From Neisseria sp. (lineage in GTDB: Bacteria; Pseudomonadota; Gammaproteobacteria; Burkholderiales; Neisseriaceae): a DNA stretch of 43,824 nt. The translations under genes and the position numbers were made by a program. Of this stretch, positions 1 to 9,574 are shown in pieces; positions within the stretch are counted from its first letter, which is position 1; every line of letters begins with the position of its first letter. A model generated the notes under the pieces. It did not search any database, had not been told where the DNA came from, and saw only the letters and a program-made list of their open reading frames with translations. The stretch covers positions 1 through 43,824 of the forward strand of contig JAUNTY010000020.1 of assembly GCA_030538415.1 (NCBI GenBank). Reading direction: 5' to 3'.

Positions 1-1237
1 ATTTCTTCTCGCCGAATTTCTTCTCGCCCCAGTTGCCGCCTTTGCCGCCCCAGCTTTTGCCTTTCGGTTTGCCTGCGCCGCCTTTGCCGCGTTTTCGGGT
101 CGGCTCCATGCCTTCGACAGTCATTTCGGGCAGTTTGCGGTCAACGTATTTTTCGATTTTGTGCACTTTCACATATTCGTTGACTTCGGCAAAGGTGATC
201 GCCAAACCGGTGCGGCCTGCGCGACCGGTGCGGCCGATGCGGTGCACGTAGTCTTCGGCCTGTTTGGGGAGGTCGTAGTTGATGACGTGGGTGATGGTCG
301 GTACGTCGATGCCGCGGGCGGCCACGTCGGTGGCGACGAGGATTTTGATGCGGCCTTTGCGCAAGTCCATCAGCGTGCGGTTGCGCCAGCCTTGCGGCAT
401 ATCGCCGTGCAGGCAGTTGGCAGAAAAGCCTTTTTCATACAATTCGTCGGCAAGCTGTTCGCTCATCACTTTGGTAGAAGTGAAAATCACGGCTTGGTCG
501 ATGTTGGCATCGCGCAAGATGTGGTCGAGCAGACGGTTTTTGTGGTTTTTGTCGTCGCAGTAGAGAAGTTGTTCTTCGATTTTGCCTTGGTCGTCAACGC
601 GTTCGATTTCAATCACTTCGGGATTTTTGGTGAGGTTGCGGGCGAGTTTGCCGACCGCGCCGTCCCAAGTGGCGGAAAACAGCAGGGTTTGGCGGGCTGC
701 AGGGGTGGCGGCGACGATGGTTTCGATATCGTCGATAAAGCCCATATCGAGCATGCGGTCGGCTTCGTCGAGAATCAATACTTCAAGGCGGTCGAAATCG
801 ATGCGGCCGCTGCGCATATGGTCCATCAGGCGGCCGGGGGTGGCGACGATGATGTCAACCGGGCGGCTGAGGGCGCGGATCTGCTGGCCGAAAGACGAGC
901 CGCCGACGAGGGTGACGGTGCGCAGCCATTTCATGTTTTGCGCGTAGGTTTGGGCATTTTTCTCAACCTGGGCGGCCAACTCGCGGGTGGGTGTGAGCAC
1001 CAGTGCGCGCGGGCCTTTGCCGGGTTTGTCGCTGCGGCGGGTGATGTGTTGCAGGGTCGGCAGCAGAAAGGCGGCGGTTTTGCCGGAGCCGGTTTGCGCC
1101 GAAGCCATGATGTCGCGGCCGTTCAATACGGCGGGAATCGCTTGCGCCTGAATCGGCGTGGGGGTGTCGTAACCGGCGGCGGTCAGCGCGGAGAGGATAT
1201 TTTTATCGAGGTTTAAGTCGGCAAATTTAACAGACAT
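1..1237 (-). CDS. rhlE: DEAD-box ATP-dependent RNA helicase, RhlE type (3' end outside window)
   Basis: The reverse strand reads MSVKFADLNLDKNILSAL and stays open to the left edge, giving about 412 visible residues. The helicase motifs appear in order: Q motif (TPTPIQAQAIP), Walker A/motif I (AQTGSGKTAAF), Ia (PTRELAAQ), Walker B (LDEADRMLDMGF), SAT (FSATWDG), motif IV-V (VATDVAARGID) and motif VI (YVHRIGRTGRAGR). The visible end is a basic Lys/Gly-rich tail (KRGKGGAGKPKGKSWGGKGG), typical of RhlE-like proteins that remodel RNA in ribosome assembly or decay. The start is the first ATG of the frame, preceded by a 315-bp intergenic region with a strong hairpin at 1325-1377. Only the last part of the tail is missing. 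Family assignment is firm; RhlE rather than another DEAD-box paralogue is inferred from motif spacing and the tail. Confidence 0.92.
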   Translation of the reverse strand, partial: MSVKFADLNLDKNILSALTAAGYDTPTPIQAQAIPAVLNGRDIMASAQTGSGKTAAFLLPTLQHITRRSDKPGKGPRALVLTPTRELAAQVEKNAQTYAQNMKWLRTVTLVGGSSFGQQIRALSRPVDIIVATPGRLMDHMRSGRIDFDRLEVLILDEADRMLDMGFIDDIETIVAATPAARQTLLFSATWDGAVGKLARNLTKNPEVIEIERVDDQGKIEEQLLYCDDKNHKNRLLDHILRDANIDQAVIFTSTKVMSEQLADELYEKGFSANCLHGDMPQGWRNRTLMDLRKGRIKILVATDVAARGIDVPTITHVINYDLPKQAEDYVHRIGRTGRAGRTGLAITFAEVNEYVKVHKIEKYVDRKLPEMTVEGMEPTRKRGKGGAGKPKGKSWGGKGGNWGEKKFGEKK

Positions 1238-1324
1238 GTTTTTCCTGAATCGGACAACAACACATTCTGCCTGAGACATTCAGGCAGCCGGAAGCAAGGG
1301 AGTGGGCAACAAGGAAAATGTTAC

Positions 1325-1377
1325 GCAAGGTTGTCGCAAGCCTTTTGGCTTGTGGTTAAACATCGGCGACAACCTGC
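1325..1377. other. Two-helix structured element in the rhlE / methyltransferase intergenic region
   Basis: The intergenic stretch 1238-1552 has no convincing gene. It contains an outer stem, GCAAGGTTGTCGC at 1325-1337 pairing with GGCGACAACCTGC at 1365-1377 (one bulged A), enclosing an inner hairpin AAGCC-TTTT-GGCTT at 1338-1351. Seen from rhlE it lies 88-140 nt upstream of the start codon, so it could be part of a long leader, as found for some cold-induced helicase mRNAs. No run of T follows, so a terminator is unlikely. Function is unknown. Confidence 0.4.
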
Positions 1378-1552
1378 AAATCAGAATACGCTCAAAGGCG
1401 TGCAAGCATGAAAATCAGCGGCTTGGGTTGGCTGAAGACGATGGCTTCAAAAGATAAGGAGCGGATGATAAAGAGGTTTGCCGACATGGTCAAGCACAAT
1501 CGGGTTAAGTAGGGTAAAATCAGCATTTTACCGAATCAGGCCGTCTGAAAAC

Positions 1553-2506
1553 ATGAGCGACATCACCGCGTTTGCCAACCGCTTGGGCAAAAATGCCAAA
1601 CACCAAATCAAATGGGCGCGCCGCCACGGCATCGAAGCCTGGCGGCTTTATGATCGCGACATTCCGCAATATCCGTTTGCCGTCGATGTGTACGGCGAAC
1701 ATATCCACTTGCAGGAATACGACACCGGCTGGCTGATGCAGCCGGAAGAATACGACGCTTGGCTGGCGGAGGTGGTGGAAGCGGTGGCGTTTGTGACCGG
1801 ATTTGCGCCGGAAAACATCCATCTCAAGCAGCGCGTGCGCCAGAAAGGCACGCAGCAATACGAGAAAACCGGCCAGTCGGGCGAGGATTTTACCATCGCT
1901 GAAAACGGGCGTTTATTCTGGGTGAACTTGGAAAAATACCTTGATACGGGTTTGTTTCTCGATCACCGCAACACCCGCAGGCGCGTGGGCGAAATGGCGG
2001 CTGGCAAGCGCTTTTTGAACCTGTTTTCCTACACCGGCAGCTTCAGCGTGTATGCGGCTACGGGCGGCGCGGTTAGCAGCGAAACCGTGGATTTGTCCAA
2101 CACTTATCTCGATTGGGCGCGGCGCAATTTCGAGTTGAACCGAATCGACACCGACGCGCATCAAATCGTGCGTGCCGATGTGTTCCAATATCTTCAGACG
2201 GCCGCAGAAGTAGGCAAACAATTCGATCTGATGGTGATGGATCCGCCGAGTTTTTCCAACAGCAAAAAAATGCTCGATATTCTTGATATCCAGCGCGACC
2301 ATCAAAAATTAATTGACGGCGTGATGAAATTATTGGCTTCAGACGGCCTGTTGTTTTTCTCGAATAATCTGCGCAGCTTTGAATTGGATGAAGCGGTGGC
2401 GCAGAAATATGCGGTGAAAGAGGTGTCCAAACAATCGGTGCCGGAAGATTTCCGCAACAAGAAAATCCATCGCTGTTGGGAAATCCGCCACCACCGGGCG
2501 GCGTAA
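1553..2506 (+). CDS. Class I SAM-dependent methyltransferase, RlmK-like
   Basis: 317 residues starting MSDITAFANRLGKNAKHQIK. I place the start at this ATG because an AGGCCGTCTGAA uptake sequence sits at 1538-1549 and the upstream codons encode nothing family-like. The C-terminal half holds a Rossmann methyltransferase fold: FLNLFSYTGSFSVYAA (SAM-binding motif I), then DLSNTYLDWARRNFELN (motif II) and VMDPPSFSNSKKM (motif IV, the DPPSF form of NPPY). This matches the RlmI/RlmK family that methylates 23S rRNA, where the C-terminal half of Escherichia coli RlmKL makes m7G2069. The N-terminal part (HLQEYDTGW, HLKQRVRQKGTQQYEK) also fits that half. It is a stand-alone K-type protein, as in many betaproteobacteria. 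The exact target base is inferred. Confidence 0.82.
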   Translation: MSDITAFANRLGKNAKHQIKWARRHGIEAWRLYDRDIPQYPFAVDVYGEHIHLQEYDTGWLMQPEEYDAWLAEVVEAVAFVTGFAPENIHLKQRVRQKGTQQYEKTGQSGEDFTIAENGRLFWVNLEKYLDTGLFLDHRNTRRRVGEMAAGKRFLNLFSYTGSFSVYAATGGAVSSETVDLSNTYLDWARRNFELNRIDTDAHQIVRADVFQYLQTAAEVGKQFDLMVMDPPSFSNSKKMLDILDIQRDHQKLIDGVMKLLASDGLLFFSNNLRSFELDEAVAQKYAVKEVSKQSVPEDFRNKKIHRCWEIRHHRAA

Positions 2507-2684
2507 TCATAATATTGCAGATATGGAAGTGAAAAATACACAAAGCCATGACGATTGCCGGATTGACGGCGATGCTGCCGGGTATGCCGTTGTCGGCAAC
2601 GCCGCATGCGGTGTAAGTGGTTTAGCCATACCTTCCGAAACCGGACGGTTTTTCCCAAACTCACGCTTGATGCTTGATAAGCAC

Positions 2685-3137
2685 TCAGGCCTTGCCGGTG
2701 CTGCCGAAGCCGCCTTCGCCGCGTTCGCTGGCGGCGAATTCTTCCACGACTTTAAATGCAGCCTGCACCACGGGCACAATCACCATTTGCGCGATGCGCT
2801 CCATCGGTTCGATGGTAAATGCCGTTTGGCTGCGGTTCCACACCGACACTTTCAATTCGCCCTGGTAATCTGAATCAATCAGGCCGACGAGGTTGCCGAG
2901 CACGATGCCGTGTTTGTGGCCGAGGCCGGAGCGGGGCAGCAACACGGCGGCGTAATCAGGGTTGGCCAGATGCACGGCCAGGCCGGTGGGCACGAGGTAA
3001 GTGTCGCCCGGCTGCAGGGTCACCGCTGCTTCGAGGCAGGCGCGCAAATCGAGCCCGGCGGAGCCGGGGGTGGCGTAGGCGGGCAGCGAACCGGCCATTT
3101 TCGGGTTGAGGATTTTCAGTTCGACTTCGGTTTGCAT
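2685..3137 (-). CDS. dut: dUTP diphosphatase (dUTPase)
   Basis: 150 residues, the normal length of the trimeric dUTPase. All five conserved motifs are visible: I ([11 protein letters not shown]), II ([10 protein letters not shown]), III ([13 protein letters not shown], with the uracil-discriminating loop and catalytic Asp), IV (ERIAQMV) and V ([10 protein letters not shown], the flexible C-terminal arm that closes over the phosphates). It hydrolyses dUTP to dUMP and pyrophosphate, keeping uracil out of DNA and feeding thymidylate synthesis. The gene reads leftward. The 178 bp between its stop and the methyltransferase stop hold no recognisable gene. A DUS hairpin at 3180-3206 separates it from the DUF533 gene upstream. 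Confidence 0.97.
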   Translation of the reverse strand: MQTEVELKILNPKMAGSLPAYATPGSAGLDLRACLEAAVTLQPGDTYLVPTGLAVHLANPDYAAVLLPRSGLGHKHGIVLGNLVGLIDSDYQGELKVSVWNRSQTAFTIEPMERIAQMVIVPVVQAAFKVVEEFAASERGEGGFGSTGKA

Positions 3138-3179
3138 CTTTTGGCTTTCACAAAATTTTCAGACGGCTGATTATACACG

Positions 3180-3206
3180 AGGCCGTCTGAAAGATTCAGA
3201 CGGCCT
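3180..3206 (-). terminator. DUS inverted-pair terminator after the DUF533 gene
   Basis: AGGCCGTCTGAA (3180-3191) and TTCAGACGGCCT (3195-3206) face each other across 3 nt. It lies just past the stop of the leftward DUF533 gene and before dut. Inverted uptake sequences acting as rho-independent terminators are well known in Neisseria. A third, partial DUS (TTTTCAGACGGC) lies at about 3157-3168. Confidence 0.7.
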
Positions 3207-3256
3207 GCAAGAAACCCGGGCTGTTTGTCAAAGGAGTTTGCCGGATACGGCGGCGC

Positions 3257-3955
3257 TCAGAAGCCCGCCTGTTGTTCCAGCGATTCGACCAGTTGCCCGT
3301 CCAGCCCCAACGCTTGCGAGAGTTGGGCGAGAAAAACGATTTCCCTGCGGGTCAAATCGGCGCACACCATGCGGGCGGCCAGATAGGCTTCGGCGGCGAG
3401 TGCGGGATTTTGGCCGATGTCGCGGGCGATGTCGGCGGCGCCGGCGGGCTGTTGCAATTCTTGCGCCAGCCATTGCTGCGCTTCGGGGTCGGCCGCATCG
3501 GCTTCGCTGCGAATCAGGGTGAGTTCCGTTTCGTCAATCAGGCCGTCTGCCGCGGCGGCGGCAATCATGGTGCGCAGAATGATGCGGCCTGCATCTTCCG
3601 CTGCGGCTCCCCGGGGTTGGAAATCCTGTTCGAGCAATACGGGCGCGGTAGGGGCTGCGGCGGTTGTTTGCGCCTGATTGCGCTGCCAGCGCTGATAAGC
3701 CTGCCAGGCGAGTGCGCCGATGGCAGCCATCGAGCCTGCCTGCACAAGCTTGCCGCTGGTGCGTTTTTTGCCTTTGAACAAGGCGGAGAGCAGGCCGGCG
3801 GCTGCGGCACCGCCGCCGATTTTAATTAGTGTGTCGGTGCTGATGCCGCCGATGTTGTTGCTGCCTGATGCGGGCTGCCCGCTTTGGGCGGGGGGATTGG
3901 CAGTGTGGTTTTGGACGGCGCCCAAAACCTGGTTGAGCAGGTTGTTCAGATTCAT
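3257..3955 (-). CDS. DUF533 (YebE/TerB-like) inner membrane protein
   Basis: 232 residues from MNLNNLLNQVLGAVQN. An in-frame upstream ATG at 4000 exists, but its 15 extra residues (MALFFCCYPPTRKHR) look like non-coding sequence, so I use the ATG at 3955. Residues 1-40 are a short Gln/Pro/Ser-rich linker. A Gly/Ala-rich segment (IGGGAAAAGLLSALF) and a second hydrophobic stretch (SMAAIGALAWQAYQ) suggest membrane association. The C-terminal 130 residues are helical, with an acidic TerB-like pattern (MIAAAAADGLIDETELTLI and later DPEAQQWL). This matches DUF533, whose biochemical role is unknown. It stands alone between two DUS terminators. Confidence 0.8.
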   Translation of the reverse strand: MNLNNLLNQVLGAVQNHTANPPAQSGQPASGSNNIGGISTDTLIKIGGGAAAAGLLSALFKGKKRTSGKLVQAGSMAAIGALAWQAYQRWQRNQAQTTAAAPTAPVLLEQDFQPRGAAAEDAGRIILRTMIAAAAADGLIDETELTLIRSEADAADPEAQQWLAQELQQPAGAADIARDIGQNPALAAEAYLAARMVCADLTRREIVFLAQLSQALGLDGQLVESLEQQAGF

Positions 3956-4064
3956 GCGGTGCTTTCGGGTTGGCGGGTAACAGCAGAAAAATAGCGCCAT
4001 TGCCGGAAATCACAAGATGGCGGCGGATGTAAAAAAGGGTTGGAATGTGTATGCTTGTTGATGA

Positions 4065-4107
4065 ATAAAGGCCGTCTGAAACCAGAGTGGTTTCAGACGG
4101 CCTTTAT
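4065..4107 (-). terminator. DUS hairpin terminator of the AlgZ-like kinase gene
   Basis: A 19-bp perfect stem (ATAAAGGCCGTCTGAAACC at 4065-4083 pairing with 4089-4107) with a 5-nt loop. The ATAAA side gives a run of T in the leftward transcript, just after the kinase stop at 4129. Confidence 0.8.
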
Positions 4108-4128
4108 CTGCGTGTAAAAAAGCGCGCA

Positions 4129-5151
4129 TCAGCCGAACAGGCGGTTGACGTCGGAAGTTTTTTTGCGGTAGGGCAGGCGGATGTCGACGCGGAAAGTGCC
4201 GTCGAGCTGGCGGCTTCTGATTTTAGCGTCGTTGTCATACATCAGCGACAAGCGCTCCTGCAGGTTGCCCAGTGCCATCGAATTGCCTTTTTTCGGCGGT
4301 TTGACGCCGTCGGAGGAAGGTTCGGGCGGCACATAGGGGTTTTCGATGCGGATATAGATCCAGTGATTCTGGCGCGCGGTCAGCACCGAAATATAGCCGG
4401 GGCGGTGCGCCGATTCCACGCCGTGAAACACGGCGTTTTCCAGCAGGGGTTGCAGAAAGAGGTGCGGCGTTTCTGCGTCGTCGGGCGCCTGGTGCTGCCA
4501 CATGACCTGCACGCGGGTATGCCCCATGCGGATTTGCTCGATGGCGATGTATTCCTGCGCCCACTCGATTTCCTGCCCCAGCGTGCTGGTCTGGCTGCCG
4601 TCGCGCAACTGGGCACGAAACAGGTTGGCGAGGTTTTCCAGCAGCGTTTCGGCGTCGTAAGGGCGCAGGCGGATAAGGCTGATGGCAGCATTGAGGCTGT
4701 TGAAGAGAAAATGGGGGCGGATACGGGCGGTGAGGGCGCTCAGGCGGGCTTCGGAAAGCGAGGGCGCGAGGCTCTGGCGGCGGGTGGCCTCGGTGTACAT
4801 GAATGAGAGCGCAAACATGTTGAAGAGGACAAAATGCTGCCAGAAATGCTCCCGTGTGCCGAGAACAACGTAATCAACCAATACAAACACCACCGTGTTG
4901 ATGCAATGCGCCAGCACCACGGCGATGGCTTCGGGTTTGAGCTTCTGAAAGAAATCGGCGGTGGCATAGCCGAATATCAGGATAAACAGCAGGGTGGGCG
5001 CCGCCCAGCTGGCCTGTTGGTAAACCTGTTGCAGATAGCCCTGCGGCGAGCCGCTGATGAGCGGAAAAAGAAAGAGTATTGCCGTGCTTGACAGAATCAG
5101 GCGCAGCAGCGTGCCAAAATTTCGCATGTCCGGAACTGCAAAATGGGACAT
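4129..5151 (-). CDS. LytS/AlgZ(FimS)-type membrane sensor histidine kinase
   Basis: About 340 residues if translation starts at MSHFAVPDM; the in-frame ATGs at 5172 and 5127 are alternatives, and none has a clear ribosome binding site. Four hydrophobic segments lie at roughly residues 15-33, 51-67, 76-97 and 106-121. The His_kinase-type core follows, with RPHFLFNSLNAAISLIR (phospho-acceptor His near 147), and a degenerate GHKL ATPase (LFLQPLLENAVFHGVE as N box, then MALGNLQERLSLMY). In Pseudomonas aeruginosa the related fimS/algZ gene lies next to argH and is paired with algR for pilus and virulence control. Here argH is also the divergent neighbour, but no response regulator follows: the gene ends in a DUS terminator. 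Signalling partner unknown. Confidence 0.85.
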   Translation of the reverse strand: MSHFAVPDMRNFGTLLRLILSSTAILFLFPLISGSPQGYLQQVYQQASWAAPTLLFILIFGYATADFFQKLKPEAIAVVLAHCINTVVFVLVDYVVLGTREHFWQHFVLFNMFALSFMYTEATRRQSLAPSLSEARLSALTARIRPHFLFNSLNAAISLIRLRPYDAETLLENLANLFRAQLRDGSQTSTLGQEIEWAQEYIAIEQIRMGHTRVQVMWQHQAPDDAETPHLFLQPLLENAVFHGVESAHRPGYISVLTARQNHWIYIRIENPYVPPEPSSDGVKPPKKGNSMALGNLQERLSLMYDNDAKIRSRQLDGTFRVDIRLPYRKKTSDVNRLFG

Positions 5152-5160
5152 TATTTGACG

Positions 5161-5166
5161 TATAAT
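5161..5166 (+). promoter_or_regulatory. Possible -10 box for argH
   Basis: A consensus TATAAT lies 61 bp upstream of the argH ATG, inside the shared intergenic region with the sensor kinase. No good -35 hexamer is seen 16-18 bp upstream, so this is tentative. Confidence 0.3.
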
Positions 5167-5227
5167 GGGCATGAGCAACAAACTTTCTAGTGTGTTTGGA
5201 TTGATAAAACGTATAGTGGAACAAAAT

Positions 5228-6631
<1,404 letters not shown>

Positions 6632-6659
6632 TGTTTCTGAGCGTAAAGGGTTGAACGGT

Positions 6660-6690
6660 AAAAAGCATATTCTGCGGAATATGCTTTTTT
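6660..6690 (+). terminator. Rho-independent terminator of argH
   Basis: The stem AAAAAGCATATTC (6660-6672) pairs with GAATATGCTTTTT (6677-6689) across a TGCG loop and ends in a run of T. This is one of the few terminators here not built from uptake sequences. Confidence 0.9.
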
Positions 6691-6736
6691 GTTTGCAGGC
6701 CGACAGCGGGCAGGGTCGGCAGTGGCAGAACTTTAG

Positions 6737-6808
6737 TCTAGTCGGAGAAATTAGATTCTGATGCAAGGCGAGCCAACGCCGTAGCAGAAACTAATTTCTC
6801 CGACTATA
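6737..6808. repeat. Correia-type element, truncated copy (subfamily A)
   Basis: 72 bp. The left end (TCTAGTCGGAGAAATTAG) and right end (CTAATTTCTCCGACTATA) are inverted repeats. The middle keeps only GATTCTGATGCAAGGCGAGC and CAACGCCGTAGCAGAAA of the usual 108-bp core. Located between argH and the DUF945 gene. Confidence 0.8.
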
Positions 6809-6896
6809 TACCCATTCATAAAAATAACCTGACTGCGTTGGTTTATCTTGCCAACACTTTCATGATTTGCAGGGGCTGCCGGTGCGGATAAAAAAA

Positions 6897-6933
6897 TTCA
6901 GACGGCCTCAAACATGGTTTGAGGCCGTCTGAA
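6897..6933 (-). terminator. DUS hairpin terminator of the DUF945 gene
   Basis: TTCAGACGGCCTCAAAC (6897-6913) pairs with GTTTGAGGCCGTCTGAA (6917-6933) across 3 nt, 30 bp past the stop of the leftward DUF945 gene. An A-rich flank on the left gives the T run. Confidence 0.8.
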
Positions 6934-6963
6934 AGATGGCTGGAAACGCGGCATGCACGCTTT

Positions 6964-8589
6964 TCAGGGCATTGAGGCGGCGTCGGGAATGGTTTCCGGC
7001 TCAAGCGGATCGGCGGCAGGCTCGGAAGCGGTGCTTTCGGGCAGCATGTCGGTTTCGTTGAATTCGGGCTCGGGTTCGCTTTCAAATACCTTGCCGTTGA
7101 GGGTGAGCGTATTGTCGGCGAGCTCGATGCGGGTCGCCACCACGCCGTTGTCGAGTTTGAGGTAGCCTTCGCGCTGCATCGACTGAATGGTGCTGTCGAC
7201 CATCAGGCGCAGGGTTTCGTTGATGTCGTCAAGGCTGGCGCGGCCTTCGGCCAAGTCTTCCGGATTGACGCTGAACAGGTTGCCGGCCTGGTTGATGGCC
7301 AGTTGTTCCAGCAGCTGTTGCGGAATGTTCATGTCGAATTGCGCCTGCGTCTTGCGAATCATGGCGGCAAAGTCGTTCATGTCGGCTGCGGCCAGATTAT
7401 TGAAACGCAGCTCGCCTTTGACGTCTACCGTGCCTTGGGGCATCTTGAAGCTGAAGGTTTTTACTTTCAATACCGGATTTTGGGTGAACAGGCCGACGGC
7501 ATCGGTTTTGGCGGTTTGCAGAAGCTCGGCGCGGATTTGCTCTTCGCTCATTTCTTTGTCGGTCAGCTCGGCCAGCTTGGTCTTGATGGCCAGCAGGCCT
7601 TTGGCGTCAAGGTGTTCGGCGGCTACGTTGATGTCGAGCGGGCCGTATTGCTGGTCGCCATAGGTGAGGTTTTGAAACTGGAAGCGGCCTTCGCTGTCGA
7701 TCCATTCGCCGTTTTCACGGGTGTGGGTGTTGAATTGGAGTTTGTCGACCGCAACGGTGGCGGGCGCGATGGTGCCGGTGGGGTTGATGAAGGCGCCGAT
7801 TTGTAGATTGGTCACCAAGTTGACCAGCTCGTTGAGCTTCACGTTGTAATCCACGCCCCGGTTCCAGCGGACGGAGAGTTTGTCCAGCTTGAAGCTGCTG
7901 CTGCCGAGCGAGAGGCGGTTTTGGCCGTCGGTGGTTTCGGTTCGGATGTGCAGGTTTTCAAACGATGCGTCGCCTTGGTCGGCCAGCTTGACGTGCAGCG
8001 CGGGCGCGGTGTAGTCGTGGGTGTAGTCATCGAATCCCTTGCTGTAGCCGGTGCTGCCGCTGAGGCCCTGCCAGTCGAGGGCGATACCGGAAAGCTCTTC
8101 GTAGTCAAAGGCAGGGATGCTCATCTCCATCTTGCCGGCGCCGCTCAGGTAAACGGTGTTGCGCATGCTGACCGGCGGCTTGTCGCCGAAAAAGCGCGCC
8201 AATACTTTGGCCGCTTCCGGGTGATATTGGAATTCGGTATCCACTTGCGCACGCACAGGTGTGATGCCGCCTGCAAACGGGCCGTGGCGGACATGGTTGA
8301 CCAGGGTAATCGGCTCGTTGAGCACGGTTTTGAGGTTTTCGGGCAGGTATTGGCGGGCGTTGTGGAGCAGGGAAGGCTTGAGCCGGATTACCGTGGTTTC
8401 GGTGGCGCTGAACCAGCCGCGTTCGTAGCTGTGTGATTCCACGCTCAACAGGCTGGATTGCGACAGCAGCTTTTGCTGTTCGGCAAGGCTTTCTTCGGCC
8501 TTGATGCCAAGATAATAGGGCAGACCGAGAAACACGACCGCCAGCGCGAGCAGCGCGACGGCAGACAGGGTAATCAGGAGCTTTTTCAT
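6964..8589 (-). CDS. DUF945 (YdgA-like) membrane-anchored protein
   Basis: 541 residues from MKKLLITLSAVALLALAVVF. The single N-terminal hydrophobic segment (residues 3-24) is followed at once by GLPYYLGIKAEESLAEQQ, the start pattern of the DUF945/YdgA family. The rest is beta-rich, with recurring phrases such as SYERGWFSATETTVIRLKP (YDRGWFSS-like family motif), VRHGPFAGG and DVKGELRFNN. The C-terminal 40 residues are low-complexity Pro/Glu/Ala. The protein is likely anchored in the inner membrane with a periplasmic body. Function in this family is poorly defined. The gene is alone between a DUS terminator and a repeat-rich region. Confidence 0.85.
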   Translation of the reverse strand: MKKLLITLSAVALLALAVVFLGLPYYLGIKAEESLAEQQKLLSQSSLLSVESHSYERGWFSATETTVIRLKPSLLHNARQYLPENLKTVLNEPITLVNHVRHGPFAGGITPVRAQVDTEFQYHPEAAKVLARFFGDKPPVSMRNTVYLSGAGKMEMSIPAFDYEELSGIALDWQGLSGSTGYSKGFDDYTHDYTAPALHVKLADQGDASFENLHIRTETTDGQNRLSLGSSSFKLDKLSVRWNRGVDYNVKLNELVNLVTNLQIGAFINPTGTIAPATVAVDKLQFNTHTRENGEWIDSEGRFQFQNLTYGDQQYGPLDINVAAEHLDAKGLLAIKTKLAELTDKEMSEEQIRAELLQTAKTDAVGLFTQNPVLKVKTFSFKMPQGTVDVKGELRFNNLAAADMNDFAAMIRKTQAQFDMNIPQQLLEQLAINQAGNLFSVNPEDLAEGRASLDDINETLRLMVDSTIQSMQREGYLKLDNGVVATRIELADNTLTLNGKVFESEPEPEFNETDMLPESTASEPAADPLEPETIPDAASMP

Positions 8590-8655
8590 TGCTTCAGACG
8601 GATGATTTCAAAGCGTGAAGCATAGCATCATTTGATTGTTTTGTCTTTTCAGGGC

Positions 8656-8691
8656 TTCAGACGGCCTGATTGTGTGGGAAGGCCGTCTGAA
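8656..8691 (-). terminator. DUS inverted pair between the lipoprotein and DUF945 genes
   Basis: TTCAGACGGCCT (8656-8667) and AGGCCGTCTGAA (8680-8691) with a 12-nt loop. It probably ends leftward transcription from the lipoprotein gene. Confidence 0.6.
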
Positions 8692-8699
8692 AGAAAATA

Positions 8700-8759
8700 T
8701 ATAGTCGTTTCAATTTAGGGCGCAGTAACGCCGTAGCAGAAGCTACATCTCCGACTATA
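8700..8759. repeat. Correia-type element, degenerate short copy
   Basis: 60 bp beginning TATAGTCGTTTCAATTTAG and ending CTACATCTCCGACTATA. The core retains GGCGCAGTAACGCCGTAGCA. Much of the interior is lost and the left end is mutated. Confidence 0.6.
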
Positions 8760-8761
8760 CT

Positions 8762-8806
8762 ATGCCCATTCATAAAAACCGGCAGGCTGTTTTTGTGAAT
8801 GGGCAT
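8762..8806. repeat. Inverted repeat (hairpin) beside a Correia element
   Basis: ATGCCCATTCATAAAAAC (8762-8779) faces GTTTTTGTGAATGGGCAT (8789-8806) over a 9-nt loop. The sequence CCCATTCATAAAAA also directly follows the Correia copy ending at 6808, so it looks like a repeat that travels with, or is targeted by, these elements. It may also act as a terminator for the leftward lipoprotein gene. Confidence 0.55.
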
Positions 8807-8894
8807 CAAAACGAAGCTGCCGGACTCGTGGGTTGGCAAGGCATAAGTTGGCAAGGTATAAAAAGTGCCCGGGTGAACGCCCGGGCAAATGAAA

Positions 8895-9542
8895 TTAACG
8901 CAATTCGCGGATGTCGCGCCAACCCTCGTTGGTACGCACCAGCGTGGCGGTTTGGGTGCGGATGTTTCCAATACGCTCCCATTCGGAGCCGCCTTCTTTG
9001 AGCAGCTTTTTCGCCCAGCTTTCCGGCTTGAATTTGGCCTGGTAGGAGACTTTGGAAACGGTGACGCCGTCAGACGGCGTGGGTTGGGTAAACCAGTTGA
9101 TTTTGTCTACTTCTTGAGTGCCGATGCAGAAAAGCGGGCCGTGCGGGCTTTCGAGTGTTTGCGCCATGCCTTTTTCGGTCAGCTGGTAGCTGCGGATCTT
9201 GATTTTGTTGTCGTCGGGCGCGGAGAGGGTTTCGCTGTCGCCTTCTTTATAAAAGCCTTCCTTGTCAACGATTTTCAGTTGTTTGAGCGCGGTCTCGTTA
9301 ATCTTGTTGCCGTTCAGGTCGCGCTCGGCCACAAGGATAAGCGGCTCGCCCAGCATCACGTTGTTGCGGGATTCGAAACCTTGCGGATTTTGAATGTTTA
9401 ATGCCAAGGGCAGGCACACGCCGTTTTGTTTGGTGTATTGGTTGATGGATTTTTCAAAAGTGGATTTGCTGGCTTCTTTGCCGCCGGAGCAGGCGGCAAG
9501 CAGCGCGGCAGCGGCGATTGCGGTGAGCGCGGTTTGGTTCAT
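8895..9542 (-). CDS. Predicted lipoprotein, function unknown
   Basis: 215 residues from MNQTALTAIAAAALLAACSG. I chose this start because GGAG sits 6 nt before it, whereas the ATG four codons upstream has no ribosome binding site. The signal peptide ends in a lipobox (LLAAC, Cys 18), so the mature protein should be lipid-anchored. After CSGGKEASKSTFEKSIN the body is mixed alpha/beta and rich in Lys and Glu, with two later cysteines (GVCLPLAL and LFCIG). I do not recognise a family. It is monocistronic, with a 209-bp inverted-repeat element just upstream. Confidence 0.75.
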   Translation of the reverse strand: MNQTALTAIAAAALLAACSGGKEASKSTFEKSINQYTKQNGVCLPLALNIQNPQGFESRNNVMLGEPLILVAERDLNGNKINETALKQLKIVDKEGFYKEGDSETLSAPDDNKIKIRSYQLTEKGMAQTLESPHGPLFCIGTQEVDKINWFTQPTPSDGVTVSKVSYQAKFKPESWAKKLLKEGGSEWERIGNIRTQTATLVRTNEGWRDIRELR

Positions 9543-9574
9543 CAGTTTCTCCATGGTTTGTCGGCTGGGTTTAC

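Noticed and set aside
161-1216. Plus-strand frame of 351 codons opposite the RNA helicase
   Set aside because: The minus strand has all DEAD-box motifs in order; the plus-strand product is low-complexity Val/Gly/Ala with no start signal.
1408-1512. Possible 34-codon ORF upstream of the RlmK-like gene
   Set aside because: It starts MKISGLGWLKTMASKDKERM, but has no clear ribosome binding site and no family I know; kept only as a possibility.
2523-2873. Plus-strand frame of 116 codons opposite the dut 3' end
   Set aside because: It overlaps the conserved dut coding sequence on the other strand and has no ribosome binding site or family resemblance.
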